NCBI RefSeq assembly: GCF_013300825.1
Contig: NZ_JAAIMY010000011.1
Span: forward strand, 1-64,000
Source: Blautia wexlerae
Lineage (GTDB): Bacteria; Bacillota; Clostridia; Lachnospirales; Lachnospiraceae
Length of the DNA: 64,000 nt
Reading direction: 5' to 3'
The first letter of the stretch is position 1, and every line of letters starts with the position of its first letter. This document shows, piece after piece, positions 32,263 to 41,341 of this stretch. The translations under genes and the position numbers were made by a program. The notes beneath the pieces were generated by a model, which searched no databases, was not told where the DNA came from, and worked only from the letters and a program-made list of their open reading frames with translations.

Positions 32263-32844
32263 CTATTCTACGTCTACACCATAACTGTTGCACAAAGCAG
32301 CCAGACCACCCTGATAACCGCTTCCAATGGCATTAAATTTCCATTCGTCACCATTCTTGTACAGTTCACCAAATACAACTGCTGTTTCAATAGAGAAATC
32401 TTCTCCAAGATCATATCTGAGGATTTCTTCTCCTGTCACTTCATTGAAGATTCTCACAAAGGCATTAGAAACCTGTCCGAAATTCTGGCGTCTTGCCTCT
32501 GCATCATAGATGGTAACTGTAAATGCAATCTTTGTGATATTGGCAGGAATCTTTGACAGATCGATCTTAATCTGCTCATCATCTCCGTCTCCGGCACCTG
32601 TAAGGTTGTCTCCCATATGCTGGACTGCTCCGGACGGATGTACAAGATTTCCATAGAATACAAAATCGTTCGAATCAGAAACCCTTCCGGAATCTGTCAG
32701 ACAGAACGCTGCTGCATCCAGATCGAAATCTCCGCCTGTGTCAAAAGCATTGATATCCCATCCGATACCTACAACTACATCCTTAAGTCCCGGGTTACCT
32801 TTTGTAAGACTGACCTTCTGTCCTTTTTTTAAACTAACTGGCAT
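32263..32844 (-). CDS. TerD-family protein (paralogue 2)
   Basis: 193 residues from [13 protein letters not shown] at 32844, after GGGAGGAAAAATAT; an ATG at 32892 has no ribosome site. The core has [43 protein letters not shown] and [20 protein letters not shown]. The acidic loops DFDLD and GDGDDE are calcium ligands in the family. It is very similar to paralogue 1, so a tandem duplication is likely. Homologous to B. subtilis YceC/YceD/YceE. Confidence 0.93.
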   Translation of the reverse strand: MPVSLKKGQKVSLTKGNPGLKDVVVGIGWDINAFDTGGDFDLDAAAFCLTDSGRVSDSNDFVFYGNLVHPSGAVQHMGDNLTGAGDGDDEQIKIDLSKIPANITKIAFTVTIYDAEARRQNFGQVSNAFVRIFNEVTGEEILRYDLGEDFSIETAVVFGELYKNGDEWKFNAIGSGYQGGLAALCNSYGVDVE

Positions 32845-32867
32845 ATATTTTTCCTCCCATATTGTCT

Positions 32868-32910
32868 TATCCGCTTCGCTATACAGCTCCATACCTGATA
32901 ACTGTTTAGT
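32868..32910. repeat. Degenerate family G repeat
   Basis: ATCCGCTTCGCTATACAGCT then CCATACCTGATAACTG resembles 42862-42905 and 54738-54780. It lies between the two tandem terD genes. Confidence 0.45.
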
Positions 32911-32941
32911 ATTTTTACCAAACAGCCGACTGTCTCTTACA

Positions 32942-33523
32942 TTACGCTACTTCAATACCATAATGACCGCAGAGCGCTGCAAGTCCACCTTGGAATCCGC
33001 TTCCGATGGCATTAAACTTCCACTCTCCGTTATGTCTGTAAAGTTCTCCTACAACTACTGCTGTTTCAATGGAGAAGTCCTCCCCAAGATCATAATGGAT
33101 CAGTTCCACCTCATTGGATTCATCTACCAGACGGATGTAAGAGTTTGAAACCTGTCCGAAGTTCTGACGTCTTGCTTCTGCATCATAAATGGTAACTGTA
33201 AACGCAATTCTCTCAATATTCGCCGGAACCTTTGACAGATCGATCATGATCTGCTCATCATCACCTTCACCCTCACCGGTAAGGTTATCTCCCATGTGGA
33301 TGACTGATTCACTGGCATGCTTCAGATTGCCATAGAAAATGAATTCTTTCTCTGTAGGGCATTTTCCGTTGGCACCAAGCATAAATGCTGCTGCATCCAG
33401 GTCAAAATCCGAACCTGAATCAAAAGCGTTTACATCCCAGCCAAGTCCTACCATGATCTTCTTAAGTCCCGGATTCTTCTTTGTTAAATCTACCTTCTGT
33501 CCTTTTGATAAATTAATAGGCAT
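32942..33523 (-). CDS. TerD-family protein (paralogue 1)
   Basis: 193 residues from [19 protein letters not shown] lies nine bases ahead, while the in-frame ATG three codons upstream abuts the ribosome site. Core motifs are [44 protein letters not shown] and [20 protein letters not shown]. It is first of the three tandem terD genes, after telA. Probably a calcium-binding stress protein acting at or near the membrane. Confidence 0.93.
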   Translation of the reverse strand: MPINLSKGQKVDLTKKNPGLKKIMVGLGWDVNAFDSGSDFDLDAAAFMLGANGKCPTEKEFIFYGNLKHASESVIHMGDNLTGEGEGDDEQIMIDLSKVPANIERIAFTVTIYDAEARRQNFGQVSNSYIRLVDESNEVELIHYDLGEDFSIETAVVVGELYRHNGEWKFNAIGSGFQGGLAALCGHYGIEVA

Positions 33524-33552
33524 ATCATTCATCCTCCCTTTTTTCTGTGTTT

Positions 33553-34707
33553 TTATTTTCTTACCGGTGGCACATTGTATTGTTTGTTAAAATCCTGTTT
33601 GATTGCCTCCAGACGAACCTGATCCTCCTGGCGTTTCTTTCTGGCATCTTCCTGGATCCTTCTTGTCTCTTCGATTCCATTTGTAATGGTTGCCCATGTC
33701 TTCTCAAGAGTCTCAATCTGAATGGAACTTCCGAATGCCATTTTAGCTGTCATCTTCGATACATCTACTGTATTCTGGGCATTCTTAAGAAGCATCTCAT
33801 TTGTTTTCTTATCCAGTTCTGCAATAGATTCTGCCTGTATCTTCTGCCTTTTCAGAAGAATTGCCTGCGCAAGTGCCTGCTTAAATACAGGAAGCGTAAC
33901 GATAAACGCAGAATTGATCTTTCTCACCAGATTGTAATTGCTGAACTCCATAGTCTTGATCATGGGAATGGACTGCATTGCCACATTCTCTGCTGTTCTC
34001 AGATCCTGTGTCCTCTGTTCCAGCATCATCAGTGCCTGATTCAGACTGGTAAGTTCAAACTGAATAGACTGATCTCCCGTATTCTCCATATCCTGCTGTC
34101 TCTGGGCAATGTAGGCTTCAATCTCTTTACATGCCTGTTCTCCTGCAAGGATATATTTCACCAGTTCATGATAATAATCCACATTGGTCTTAAACATGGT
34201 ATCCAGCTTTTTGTTGGACTGTTTGATTTCAGACTCATATCCTTTAAGCTGAACATAAATCTTATCAACTTCTTCGCCCATTGTGTGATACTTGACCAGT
34301 ATCTTATCCAGCTGTTTTCTGAAATTTCCGAAAAGCTTTCCGAAAAGTCCCGGATTATCCTTAATTTCATTAATGTCAAACTGATCCATGATCTTTGCCA
34401 GCGATTTAAGCATCTCGCTTGTCTCATTAAGCTGCGACATATTCATGCTGTTGAGGACCACATCAGATGCCTTGGAAATCTCCTCTGCTGCTTTCGCACC
34501 AAAAGATACAATGGTATCCATATTGTAAACTTCGATCGTGCTGACAATATCGTCCACTTCTTTTGAATTGACCAGCTCAGCATTCATCTGCTGCCTGTCA
34601 GCGACAATATCATATTTCTCCACAACTTCAATCTCATTTTTCTCCTGAAGACCATTACCGGCCTGAGCAGGATTTCCCATAGATGATTTACCGAAATCAA
34701 GTCCCAT
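33553..34707 (-). CDS. telA: Toxic anion resistance protein, TelA/YceH family
   Basis: 384 residues, strongly helical with several coiled-coil stretches ([20 protein letters not shown]-like region near 190-200 and [19 protein letters not shown] at the end). The family core is [20 protein letters not shown] and [20 protein letters not shown]. TelA proteins are linked to tellurite and antimicrobial-peptide tolerance; the mechanism is unknown. It sits directly between yceG and the terD genes, as in B. subtilis yceC-yceH. Confidence 0.9.
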   Translation of the reverse strand: MGLDFGKSSMGNPAQAGNGLQEKNEIEVVEKYDIVADRQQMNAELVNSKEVDDIVSTIEVYNMDTIVSFGAKAAEEISKASDVVLNSMNMSQLNETSEMLKSLAKIMDQFDINEIKDNPGLFGKLFGNFRKQLDKILVKYHTMGEEVDKIYVQLKGYESEIKQSNKKLDTMFKTNVDYYHELVKYILAGEQACKEIEAYIAQRQQDMENTGDQSIQFELTSLNQALMMLEQRTQDLRTAENVAMQSIPMIKTMEFSNYNLVRKINSAFIVTLPVFKQALAQAILLKRQKIQAESIAELDKKTNEMLLKNAQNTVDVSKMTAKMAFGSSIQIETLEKTWATITNGIEETRRIQEDARKKRQEDQVRLEAIKQDFNKQYNVPPVRK

Positions 34708-34713
34708 AATCTA

Positions 34714-36987
34714 CTAACCTCTCCTGAAAAGTTTTCTCCGCCATGAGGGGCGGGTACTGTTTGTCGAAATGTTATTCAGATCCGGAACCTGCATATCGTA
34801 TTTATATTCCCCGATCTGGTGCTCTTCCATTAGTTTTTCTGCAAAGTAGTTCTCCACACTCTGATAGCCTGTAGGGACAAAAAACAGAATGTCAAATCCT
34901 GCCAGATTCAGGAATGTTACAAGAATCGAATCCTGAAGTGAAATCATCGTCTCCCCTGTATTAATATATATCAGTTTCGGATTCTTTTTTGTAAAATCAA
35001 ATTTCTGGATCAGACGCAGAATCTCCTTCGGCAGATCCAGAATCTGCGCGATCACTGTATATTCTGTACCATTTTCCCCAATACCCTTTATCAGTTTCCG
35101 CTCAATCAGAAGCTGCAGCTTGTCAAGTATAAATTCCTGCATTTCCTCCCGAAGAAGATGATAAGGATATCTGGGATGATTCTTTATTTTATTCCGCAGA
35201 AGCTTTCCGTTTTTATAAAATTCTACGGCAAAGGCTTTCATTGGACCGGAGGCAGTTGGTTCAATGTACGGAGCACTTTTCACAACAACGGTATCCTCTG
35301 TGATCAGTGCTGCTATGGATTCCCAGTACTGAGAAACACTTCCATCCTTCACTCCTGAGATTTTTGAAAAAATAACCGGAATATTTACCACACCGTTAAC
35401 TGTGCTGAAATTAGGTCTGTATTTCAATTCCTGATCCCACAGTAGTTTTATCTCTTCATACATGGTCTGCAGATTGATAACATTCGCCTTCACATACTGC
35501 TGATTTCTGTATATCCCACTGTCCTGATACATCAGAGTATCAAGTTCTCTTTCCGCATGATAAGCGGCTGTTCCAATCTTTACCTGAGAACTCTCTTCCG
35601 GATATTCTGTGATCGCCAGACTCTCCGGATAGTTGACCTCATACAGAAGTTTATCTTCCAGACAGCACTTAATGTTCAGATCAGGACATAAGATCAGCAC
35701 ATCCAGTGGCAGCCGTCCAAGGAAACTCATAAACAGAGCTTCGTTTTCATTCCGGCAGCCCCCCAGATAAATAAAGCATCCAATCTCCGGTGATTTCCAG
35801 TTTATGAACAGCCTGGACAGATATCTTCTCAGCCAGCACAGCAGATACACTGCCCTGTTTGTCAGTCTGTTAAGATTTTCCCCTTCCTTCTGAGATTCAG
35901 CCAGCATAACATCCACAAATGTTTTATGTAGGATCCGCTGAAGCTCCGGATTGGCTCCATACTGTATATTACACGCAAGTCCCAGGAGCATCTGATCTCC
36001 GGATGTATAGTTTGACCTCTTTATCTCTGAAATTTCCTGCGGCGTTGGTCTTGGAATCTCTTTACTTACGATCACCGTATTTCTCTTTGAATTTCTCAGT
36101 TCCTGCTGCAATCTGAATAACTCATTTGCATAAGTAAGCTTATCTTCTGCCCCGTTTATCCTGCAGAAACAGTTATAAAAAAAACGGCTGTCATTTCCCC
36201 TTAACAGAATGCTCGCGCGGATATCATCCAGGCCGTTTCCCTTTATCCATGCATTTGTACAATTTGTAAGCGAAGGTCTGATTCCATACAGTCTCTCATT
36301 GTTGAGTTCATTCTGAATCTCATCTCTGACCTTTTTCACACAATATCCCTGCGGAAATGGCTGCAAACCTTCCATCTGCAAACTGTCTGAGAGAACGGAA
36401 CCCGGATCTGTTTTCAGATATCCCTGATCCCCTGCATACTGAAGCAGTACTACATCACAGCCTGCATTGGAAAGAATCGATATGAGCATTAACTCATAAT
36501 TGCTTATCTGCCCTTCATATAATATTTTAGGGATATGGTTCTCTCCAAGCTGATTTACAATGCGTTCAAATTTATAATACAGCCAGCACATGAACTTGAT
36601 ATATGCGTTCCTGAGCATATTCTCGGTTTTCCCGGCTTTTCGCAGGGAATCCAGAGAGTCATAAATGGAGGCTGCCACATTCTGTCTCTGAAACTCATTC
36701 ATCCTTGGCAACCATTTTCTCAGACTGACATGGATAAAATCCATACTCATCTGAAAATCCATTCCCATTATTTCATTATAATATGCAAGATTCCTCTCAT
36801 CGGGATTAGGTATCTTCCCTTCGATAACCACTCCGGTTCTTCTTGCTGTATCATAATATTTCTTTATAAATTCGCCGACTTCTTCAGAATATCCATTGAT
36901 GCGGTAGAAATAAACACCTTTCTCCCGCCTGCTGTTCAGTTCGACAAAATAATCACTGAGGTTTTGAATTTTTTTGTGTTCCAACAT
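34714..36987 (-). CDS. YceG-family protein
   Basis: 757 residues, cytosolic. The sequence contains two related halves, each with a Rossmann-like strand-turn (SNAGCDVVLLQYAGDQGY near 170 and NLAGFDILFFVPTGYQSVEN near 700). This matches the YceG family found with TerD and TelA in Firmicutes, whose biochemical role is not established. It is the first gene of the minus-strand operon and has its own promoter. Six bases separate it from telA. Confidence 0.85.
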   Translation of the reverse strand: MLEHKKIQNLSDYFVELNSRREKGVYFYRINGYSEEVGEFIKKYYDTARRTGVVIEGKIPNPDERNLAYYNEIMGMDFQMSMDFIHVSLRKWLPRMNEFQRQNVAASIYDSLDSLRKAGKTENMLRNAYIKFMCWLYYKFERIVNQLGENHIPKILYEGQISNYELMLISILSNAGCDVVLLQYAGDQGYLKTDPGSVLSDSLQMEGLQPFPQGYCVKKVRDEIQNELNNERLYGIRPSLTNCTNAWIKGNGLDDIRASILLRGNDSRFFYNCFCRINGAEDKLTYANELFRLQQELRNSKRNTVIVSKEIPRPTPQEISEIKRSNYTSGDQMLLGLACNIQYGANPELQRILHKTFVDVMLAESQKEGENLNRLTNRAVYLLCWLRRYLSRLFINWKSPEIGCFIYLGGCRNENEALFMSFLGRLPLDVLILCPDLNIKCCLEDKLLYEVNYPESLAITEYPEESSQVKIGTAAYHAERELDTLMYQDSGIYRNQQYVKANVINLQTMYEEIKLLWDQELKYRPNFSTVNGVVNIPVIFSKISGVKDGSVSQYWESIAALITEDTVVVKSAPYIEPTASGPMKAFAVEFYKNGKLLRNKIKNHPRYPYHLLREEMQEFILDKLQLLIERKLIKGIGENGTEYTVIAQILDLPKEILRLIQKFDFTKKNPKLIYINTGETMISLQDSILVTFLNLAGFDILFFVPTGYQSVENYFAEKLMEEHQIGEYKYDMQVPDLNNISTNSTRPSWRRKLFRRG

Positions 36988-37046
36988 ATAAGTATCTCAC
37001 CTTCAATATCTGCTTATCTTATTTCTGTTCATGATAAGTTCTACAG

Positions 37047-37075
37047 CAATTTCATAAAATAATGCGGAACCATAA
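37047..37075. repeat. Family B repeat arm in the yceG leader
   Basis: TACAGCAATTTCATAAAATA then ATGCGG closely matches the left arm of the complete element at 43743. It lies between the yceG promoter and gene. Confidence 0.5.
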
Positions 37076-37110
37076 TTTTCTCCAAATTTTCGTATAAATT
37101 CTACCTCAAA

Positions 37111-37139
37111 ATTGTATCATATTGCTATTTATATTTCAA
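37111..37139 (-). promoter_or_regulatory. Promoter of yceG-telA-terD operon
   Basis: Minus-strand TTGAAA and TACAAT, 17-base spacer, about 125 bases ahead of yceG. Confidence 0.65.
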
Positions 37140-37289
37140 GAAAATTCCCCTGTTCTTTCCATAAGAGAAGACGTAGTGTATTACTATTTACTCCGTTCAC
37201 AACAACGACACAATAACCTTTCTCTTTCTGTATTTTCATAAGTCAAAAACTCCTCTATGGCTTATTCCCCTGAAATGTGCTATGATGTA

Positions 37290-37363
37290 GCTGCTGACTC
37301 GGTCCTTCACACTGTGATGGGCCGGATTACCTGCAGTATTTTATTGAATTTCTATAAGGTACC
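37290..37363. repeat. Family B repeat, partial
   Basis: GGTCCTTCACACTGTGATGG then GCCGGATTACCTGCAGTA and TTTTATTGAATTTCTATAAG match the right half of the element at 43743. It is upstream of the aldolase-like gene. Confidence 0.55.
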
Positions 37364-37404
37364 CTATTTACGGGAATTTTTGTAGATATGTCAGAAGGAG
37401 TGTT

Positions 37405-38367
37405 ATGAAAAATAATGTTTTATATTACAGTGTAGGTCCATTACTCTATTGTCCTGCCAACAGAATATCCATCACTGATTCTCTGATAAATGAAAGATTC
37501 GGGAACAGATTTTCTCTTGCTCTCTGTCTTGAAGATACCATAAACGCCGATCATGTTGAAGAAGCCGAGCAGATACTGATTTCTTCTCTCAGCCAGATAT
37601 TCATACAGCATGAACAAAAGCCATTCTATCTGCCAAAAATATTTATCCGGGTTCGGAATCCACAGCAGATTCAGAGATTAACAAAAGCTCTTGGGCAATC
37701 CATTAAGATTGTTACCGGTTTCATCGTCCCTAAATTCAGCCCGGATAACGCACAAAGTTATATTGAGCAGATGATCCTCGTCAATGAACTTGTCGCAAAA
37801 AAGCTTTACATGATGCCTATTTACGAAAGTCCTTCCATTATAGATTTGCGAAACAGAATTGATATTCTCTATTTGTTAAGGGATTCTTTAGCCAGAATTG
37901 AAGATCTTATATTGAATATACGTGTTGGCGGAAATGATCTGTGCCATATGTTTGGGTTTCGCAGACATGCCAATGAATCTATTCACAGCATCAGACCTGT
38001 TTCAGATATTTTCTCAGATATTATCACTGTATATGGTATGGATTATGTGATTTCCGGTCCTGTATGGGAATATTATGCCGGTGACAGCTGGAAAGAAGGA
38101 ATGATTCAGGAAATCCGGGAAGACAGACTTTGCGGTTTCATCGGAAAAACCGTTATCCACCCTTCACAGATCCCTGTAGTAAACAGAGCTTATCAGGTTT
38201 CACGAAATGACTACCTTGACGCACAGGCGATTTTAAACTGGAATGCTGATTCTGCTTCCCTTGTTGCAGGAAGCAAAACCAGAGAAAGAATGAATGAATA
38301 TAAAACCCATCTGAACTGGGCTAAGAAAACAGTTTATCTTTCAGAAGTTTTCGGAATAACAGAATAA
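37405..38367 (+). CDS. HpcH/HpaI aldolase / citrate-lyase-like protein of the Ter cluster
   Basis: 320 residues. A TIM-barrel of the citrate lyase beta/HpcH type is indicated by LALCLEDTI, PKIFIRVRNPQQ, MPIYESPSI, IRVGGNDLCHMFGFRR and GFIGKTVIHPSQIPVVNRAY. Acidic metal ligands (CLED and ESP) are present. Members in Ter clusters are thought to make or break a C-C bond in an unknown metabolite. AGAAGGAGTGTT precedes the ATG. It is divergent from yceG and ends 12 bases from the convergent StiP-type gene. Confidence 0.85.
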   Translation: MKNNVLYYSVGPLLYCPANRISITDSLINERFGNRFSLALCLEDTINADHVEEAEQILISSLSQIFIQHEQKPFYLPKIFIRVRNPQQIQRLTKALGQSIKIVTGFIVPKFSPDNAQSYIEQMILVNELVAKKLYMMPIYESPSIIDLRNRIDILYLLRDSLARIEDLILNIRVGGNDLCHMFGFRRHANESIHSIRPVSDIFSDIITVYGMDYVISGPVWEYYAGDSWKEGMIQEIREDRLCGFIGKTVIHPSQIPVVNRAYQVSRNDYLDAQAILNWNADSASLVAGSKTRERMNEYKTHLNWAKKTVYLSEVFGITE

Positions 38368-38379
38368 GTATTACCCTTC

Positions 38380-39432
38380 TCACGCATCCGCAAGCTTCTT
38401 AATGATTCCACAGCATTTATAATGTGTAAGTGGATAGTATTCTACAGGTGTATGTTTCTCTTCGGCAAGTCTGACAATATGCTCCAACTGAGGATTTCCC
38501 TTATATCGCTCATCGATCAGCACCTTCCAGGGAATTCTCCTCAGTAATACTCTTGTTGTCTCTCCGATCCCCGGTTTGATCAGATTAATATCGTCAATAC
38601 CGAAATTCTTTCCTATATTTATTACCTCATCAATACCCTGACTTTCCACTCTTTTTTCCAGATCAGGTGTATTCTCCATATTAAATTCCTTTTCAATGGT
38701 TTCAATAAAGTCATATGACAGATCAGAATCTGTCAGTTCTCCGTAATAGACTGCCCCATGGAAATCATCTCTGCCTATTATGTCATCTCTCAGAAAAGTA
38801 CGGCTGATAAGGCCGGATACTGTACTGTTCAGGCAGGAACTTGGGATCAGGATATCTTCATGTGTTCCGCAAAGCTCCGTAACATTTGCCGGATCTGCCA
38901 CTACCGCTATGTCAGCAGAAACCCCTTCATATGCAGAGATATCTTTCTTCAATTCATTCAGGATCGCACCCTTGCCAATCCATCCGTCCACAAATAAAAT
39001 CTGCTGCGGTCTGTACTTTTCAAGCAGATACTTCATGGCATTATCGTCAATCCCTCTTCCTCTGATAATTGAAATGGAATAATGCGGCACATTTATACCA
39101 TATTTGAATTTGATGTATCGCTTCACAAGGATACCAATTGGGATTCCCGCTCTGGCAAGGGATACCAGGACAATTTTCTTTCCCTTATTCTCTATGATCT
39201 TATCTGCCAGCATTCCTACTGCATTGGCAACCGGCTTCGCATAATGTTTCAGCGCATTATGATATACCTGCATATACTGATTTGTAGGAACATATTCAAC
39301 AGGCAGCATCTCGCTGTAATGTTTCCCGGACTGAATCAGTTTCTCCCGCACTTTGGCAGGCTGAGGTTCTACCAGCCCGGTAATATCCTTCAATAATAAA
39401 ATCACATCTTCTTCTGAATAGGAACTTCTCAA
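38380..39432 (-). CDS. StiP-family protein (phosphoribosyltransferase-like)
   Basis: 350 residues. It has KIVLVSLARAGIPIGILVKR, SIIRGRGIDDNAMKYLL and ILFVDGWIGKGAI, a PRPP-loop-like region, plus CGTHEDILIPSSCLNSTVSG and a C-terminal helical part. The family is annotated as StiP cysteine protease/PRTase-type in Ter biosynthetic modules; the phosphoribosyltransferase fold is better supported here than protease activity. It starts with TTG, following AAGGTGGTGCTGAT, one base after the stop of the upstream PRTase gene, so the two are translationally coupled. Confidence 0.82.
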   Translation of the reverse strand: MRSSYSEEDVILLLKDITGLVEPQPAKVREKLIQSGKHYSEMLPVEYVPTNQYMQVYHNALKHYAKPVANAVGMLADKIIENKGKKIVLVSLARAGIPIGILVKRYIKFKYGINVPHYSISIIRGRGIDDNAMKYLLEKYRPQQILFVDGWIGKGAILNELKKDISAYEGVSADIAVVADPANVTELCGTHEDILIPSSCLNSTVSGLISRTFLRDDIIGRDDFHGAVYYGELTDSDLSYDFIETIEKEFNMENTPDLEKRVESQGIDEVINIGKNFGIDDINLIKPGIGETTRVLLRRIPWKVLIDERYKGNPQLEHIVRLAEEKHTPVEYYPLTHYKCCGIIKKLADA

Positions 39433-39433
39433 A

Positions 39434-40540
39434 TCAGCACCACCTTACAACTGTAATATCCTTGTTCTGCATCCGGACAGCATTTATCAGCGTTTCCTGA
39501 CTCTCCTTTATTTCCGGGGAATCTGTAACAATCAATACCTTGTCATATTTTCCTATATCGTAAATAAACGTTCTCCTGTCCGGATCATATAAACTTTTCA
39601 GTTCATATCTGCTGTGAAGGGGATACTCTTTTTCCAGACTCACAGCAATGGGACTTCTTGTAGTCGAATGGCACCTTACTTCGGCTCCCTCTTTTTCCAT
39701 CTTTCTTCCGATATAAAGTGCAGGGAACATAAACTCCTCAGTGCCGATCACCAGTATTTTTTTGCCAGATATATTATCAGCCATGTTTCCGATTTTCTCC
39801 CGGATTTCTCTCCACAGATTCTCACATGCTTCCTCATATTTCCTGGAATCAATCAGTCTGCGGGCATCCATCCGGTCTTTAACATAAATCGTTGTATACT
39901 CTGCGGCCTTATCCGGACATTTATAATAAAATCCGTCTCCCTTAAATGTTTCTGCTCTGTCTCCGTAAGTACTGTGATCCGTTTTTACCAGATAATACAG
40001 GGAAATCCCCTGTCTCTTATAACGTTCCAGATTCTCCTCGCTCATTCCGTTTAACAGAGATGCTACTGAATATTTAAATTTTCCGTCATATTCCCTGTCA
40101 AGAATACTGATGATATTCCGAATTGTTTTTCCGGTAGTTACTTCATCCTCGATAAATATGATCCGATCCGTCTCCGCCGCTGCTCTGTCAATATCATCTT
40201 TTACCAGCTTCTGCTCTGTGGCATGGCTGTGTTCCTCGGAAAAAAACAGATAATTCACGCCGGGAATAACTTCTCTGGTGGTCTGAATATAATCTGCCCC
40301 CACAGTAATCGCTGCCTGAGCACCTATGGCAGTTGCTGTCTCCGCAAAGCCCACCAACAAAAGTTTTTCATCTTTGTATTTCTCCCTGAAAGTATCTGCC
40401 AGAGCAGCAAATAAATCCAGTGCCTTTGATGGCACTACCGGAATATGCTTTCCCTGAAGCGGATCCACTACCAGATAGTTTCTCTTCGTATTATTTTCCC
40501 TTTTTGCGATCTTTACTAAATCCTTCTCAGTATATTCCAT
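39434..40540 (-). CDS. Phosphoribosyltransferase with TRSP-type C-terminal domain
   Basis: 368 residues. The PRPP-binding loop is IIFIEDEVTTGKTIRNI, a textbook type I PRTase motif. VGFAETATAIGAQAA and FFSEEHSHA are the substrate side. The C-terminal ~140 residues (KKILVIGTEEFMFPALYIGR, HSTTRSPIAV) fit the TRSP domain fused to PRTases in Ter gene sets. It probably attaches a ribose-phosphate to a base-like compound. AAGGAGTAAAG precedes the ATG, 11 bases after the MarR stop. Confidence 0.85.
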   Translation of the reverse strand: MEYTEKDLVKIAKRENNTKRNYLVVDPLQGKHIPVVPSKALDLFAALADTFREKYKDEKLLLVGFAETATAIGAQAAITVGADYIQTTREVIPGVNYLFFSEEHSHATEQKLVKDDIDRAAAETDRIIFIEDEVTTGKTIRNIISILDREYDGKFKYSVASLLNGMSEENLERYKRQGISLYYLVKTDHSTYGDRAETFKGDGFYYKCPDKAAEYTTIYVKDRMDARRLIDSRKYEEACENLWREIREKIGNMADNISGKKILVIGTEEFMFPALYIGRKMEKEGAEVRCHSTTRSPIAVSLEKEYPLHSRYELKSLYDPDRRTFIYDIGKYDKVLIVTDSPEIKESQETLINAVRMQNKDITVVRWC

Positions 40541-40551
40541 CTTTACTCCTT

Positions 40552-40989
40552 CTACTGATATGATCTGAAAAATCCCCGCAACTTGGTCAGGGCTTTCGTC
40601 AGTGTCTCTGTCTCTTCCACATTCAGACCTTTAAGTACAGCCAGCACCATCTTCTCATGGAAATCTTTATGATGATAATAAGCTTTCTTCCCCTGTTCTG
40701 TCAGGGAGATCAGCACAACCCTTCGGTCCTCCTGACTTCTCATACGCTGGATATATCCCTTCTTTACAAGATTATTCACAGCGATCGTCAATGTACCCAC
40801 AGTCACATTCAGTTCTCTGGCTACTGTTGACATATTCTTCTGTTCCCGGATACCTACTGCATTAATAATGTGCATATCATTGACAGAAATATTCTTATAT
40901 TCTCCCGTAATCAATGCCCGTTCTTCCAGGTCCAGAATCTCATTAAATAAATTGACCAGTACATCATTAATTGCCTCATAATGGTTCAT
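40552..40989 (-). CDS. MarR-family regulator, FabT-like
   Basis: 145 residues. The winged helix has NMSTVARELNVTVGTLTIAV, then NNLVKKGYIQRMRSQEDRRV and the wing LTEQGKKAYYHH. The N-terminal NHYEAINDVLVNLFNEI and the overall pattern resemble FabT, the fatty-acid-synthesis repressor of Firmicutes. Here, however, it heads an operon with the PRTase and StiP-type genes and no fab gene is in view. It may therefore regulate the Ter biosynthetic genes. The start at 40989 follows GGAGGTAACCGG. Confidence 0.85.
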   Translation of the reverse strand: MNHYEAINDVLVNLFNEILDLEERALITGEYKNISVNDMHIINAVGIREQKNMSTVARELNVTVGTLTIAVNNLVKKGYIQRMRSQEDRRVVLISLTEQGKKAYYHHKDFHEKMVLAVLKGLNVEETETLTKALTKLRGFFRSYQ

Positions 40990-41204
40990 CCGGTTACCTC
41001 CCTCTTTTTGCTTAAGCAATTCCATATAGCATTGCTGTAGCATGTTTGTACATTCATGGTTATATTGCTACCTATTATACACTAAAATACTTTGTCTCAC
41101 AAAGCATTTCTGGCAGGTTTTCAAAGAATTTCTCTCTTAATTCTTTCTTTGAACCATGAAATTTGTTATAATGAACAGATAGATTACGGTTCACACGCCC
41201 CTAT

Positions 41205-41325
41205 CTCATTTCCGTATGCAGTCTGCAATGAATTTGAGATACGGTACTGAGAGCGAAGCGAACAGCAATACAGACTGCAGATTGCTGTAACTGTTCAGTA
41301 CTCTCACTGTTAAGAACTATTTTAG
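41205..41325. repeat. Repeat-rich leader of the capA-like gene (family C related)
   Basis: TACTGAGAGCGAAGCGAACA (41245-41264) is a diverged inverse of the family C end TGTTCACTCCGTTCTCAGTA. Around it TATCTCA/TGAGATA and ACAGCAAT/ATTGCTGT form nested stems. It lies between a TATAAT box near 41168 and the gene start. Confidence 0.45.
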
Positions 41326-41341
41326 TTAAAGGGAATTTTCT

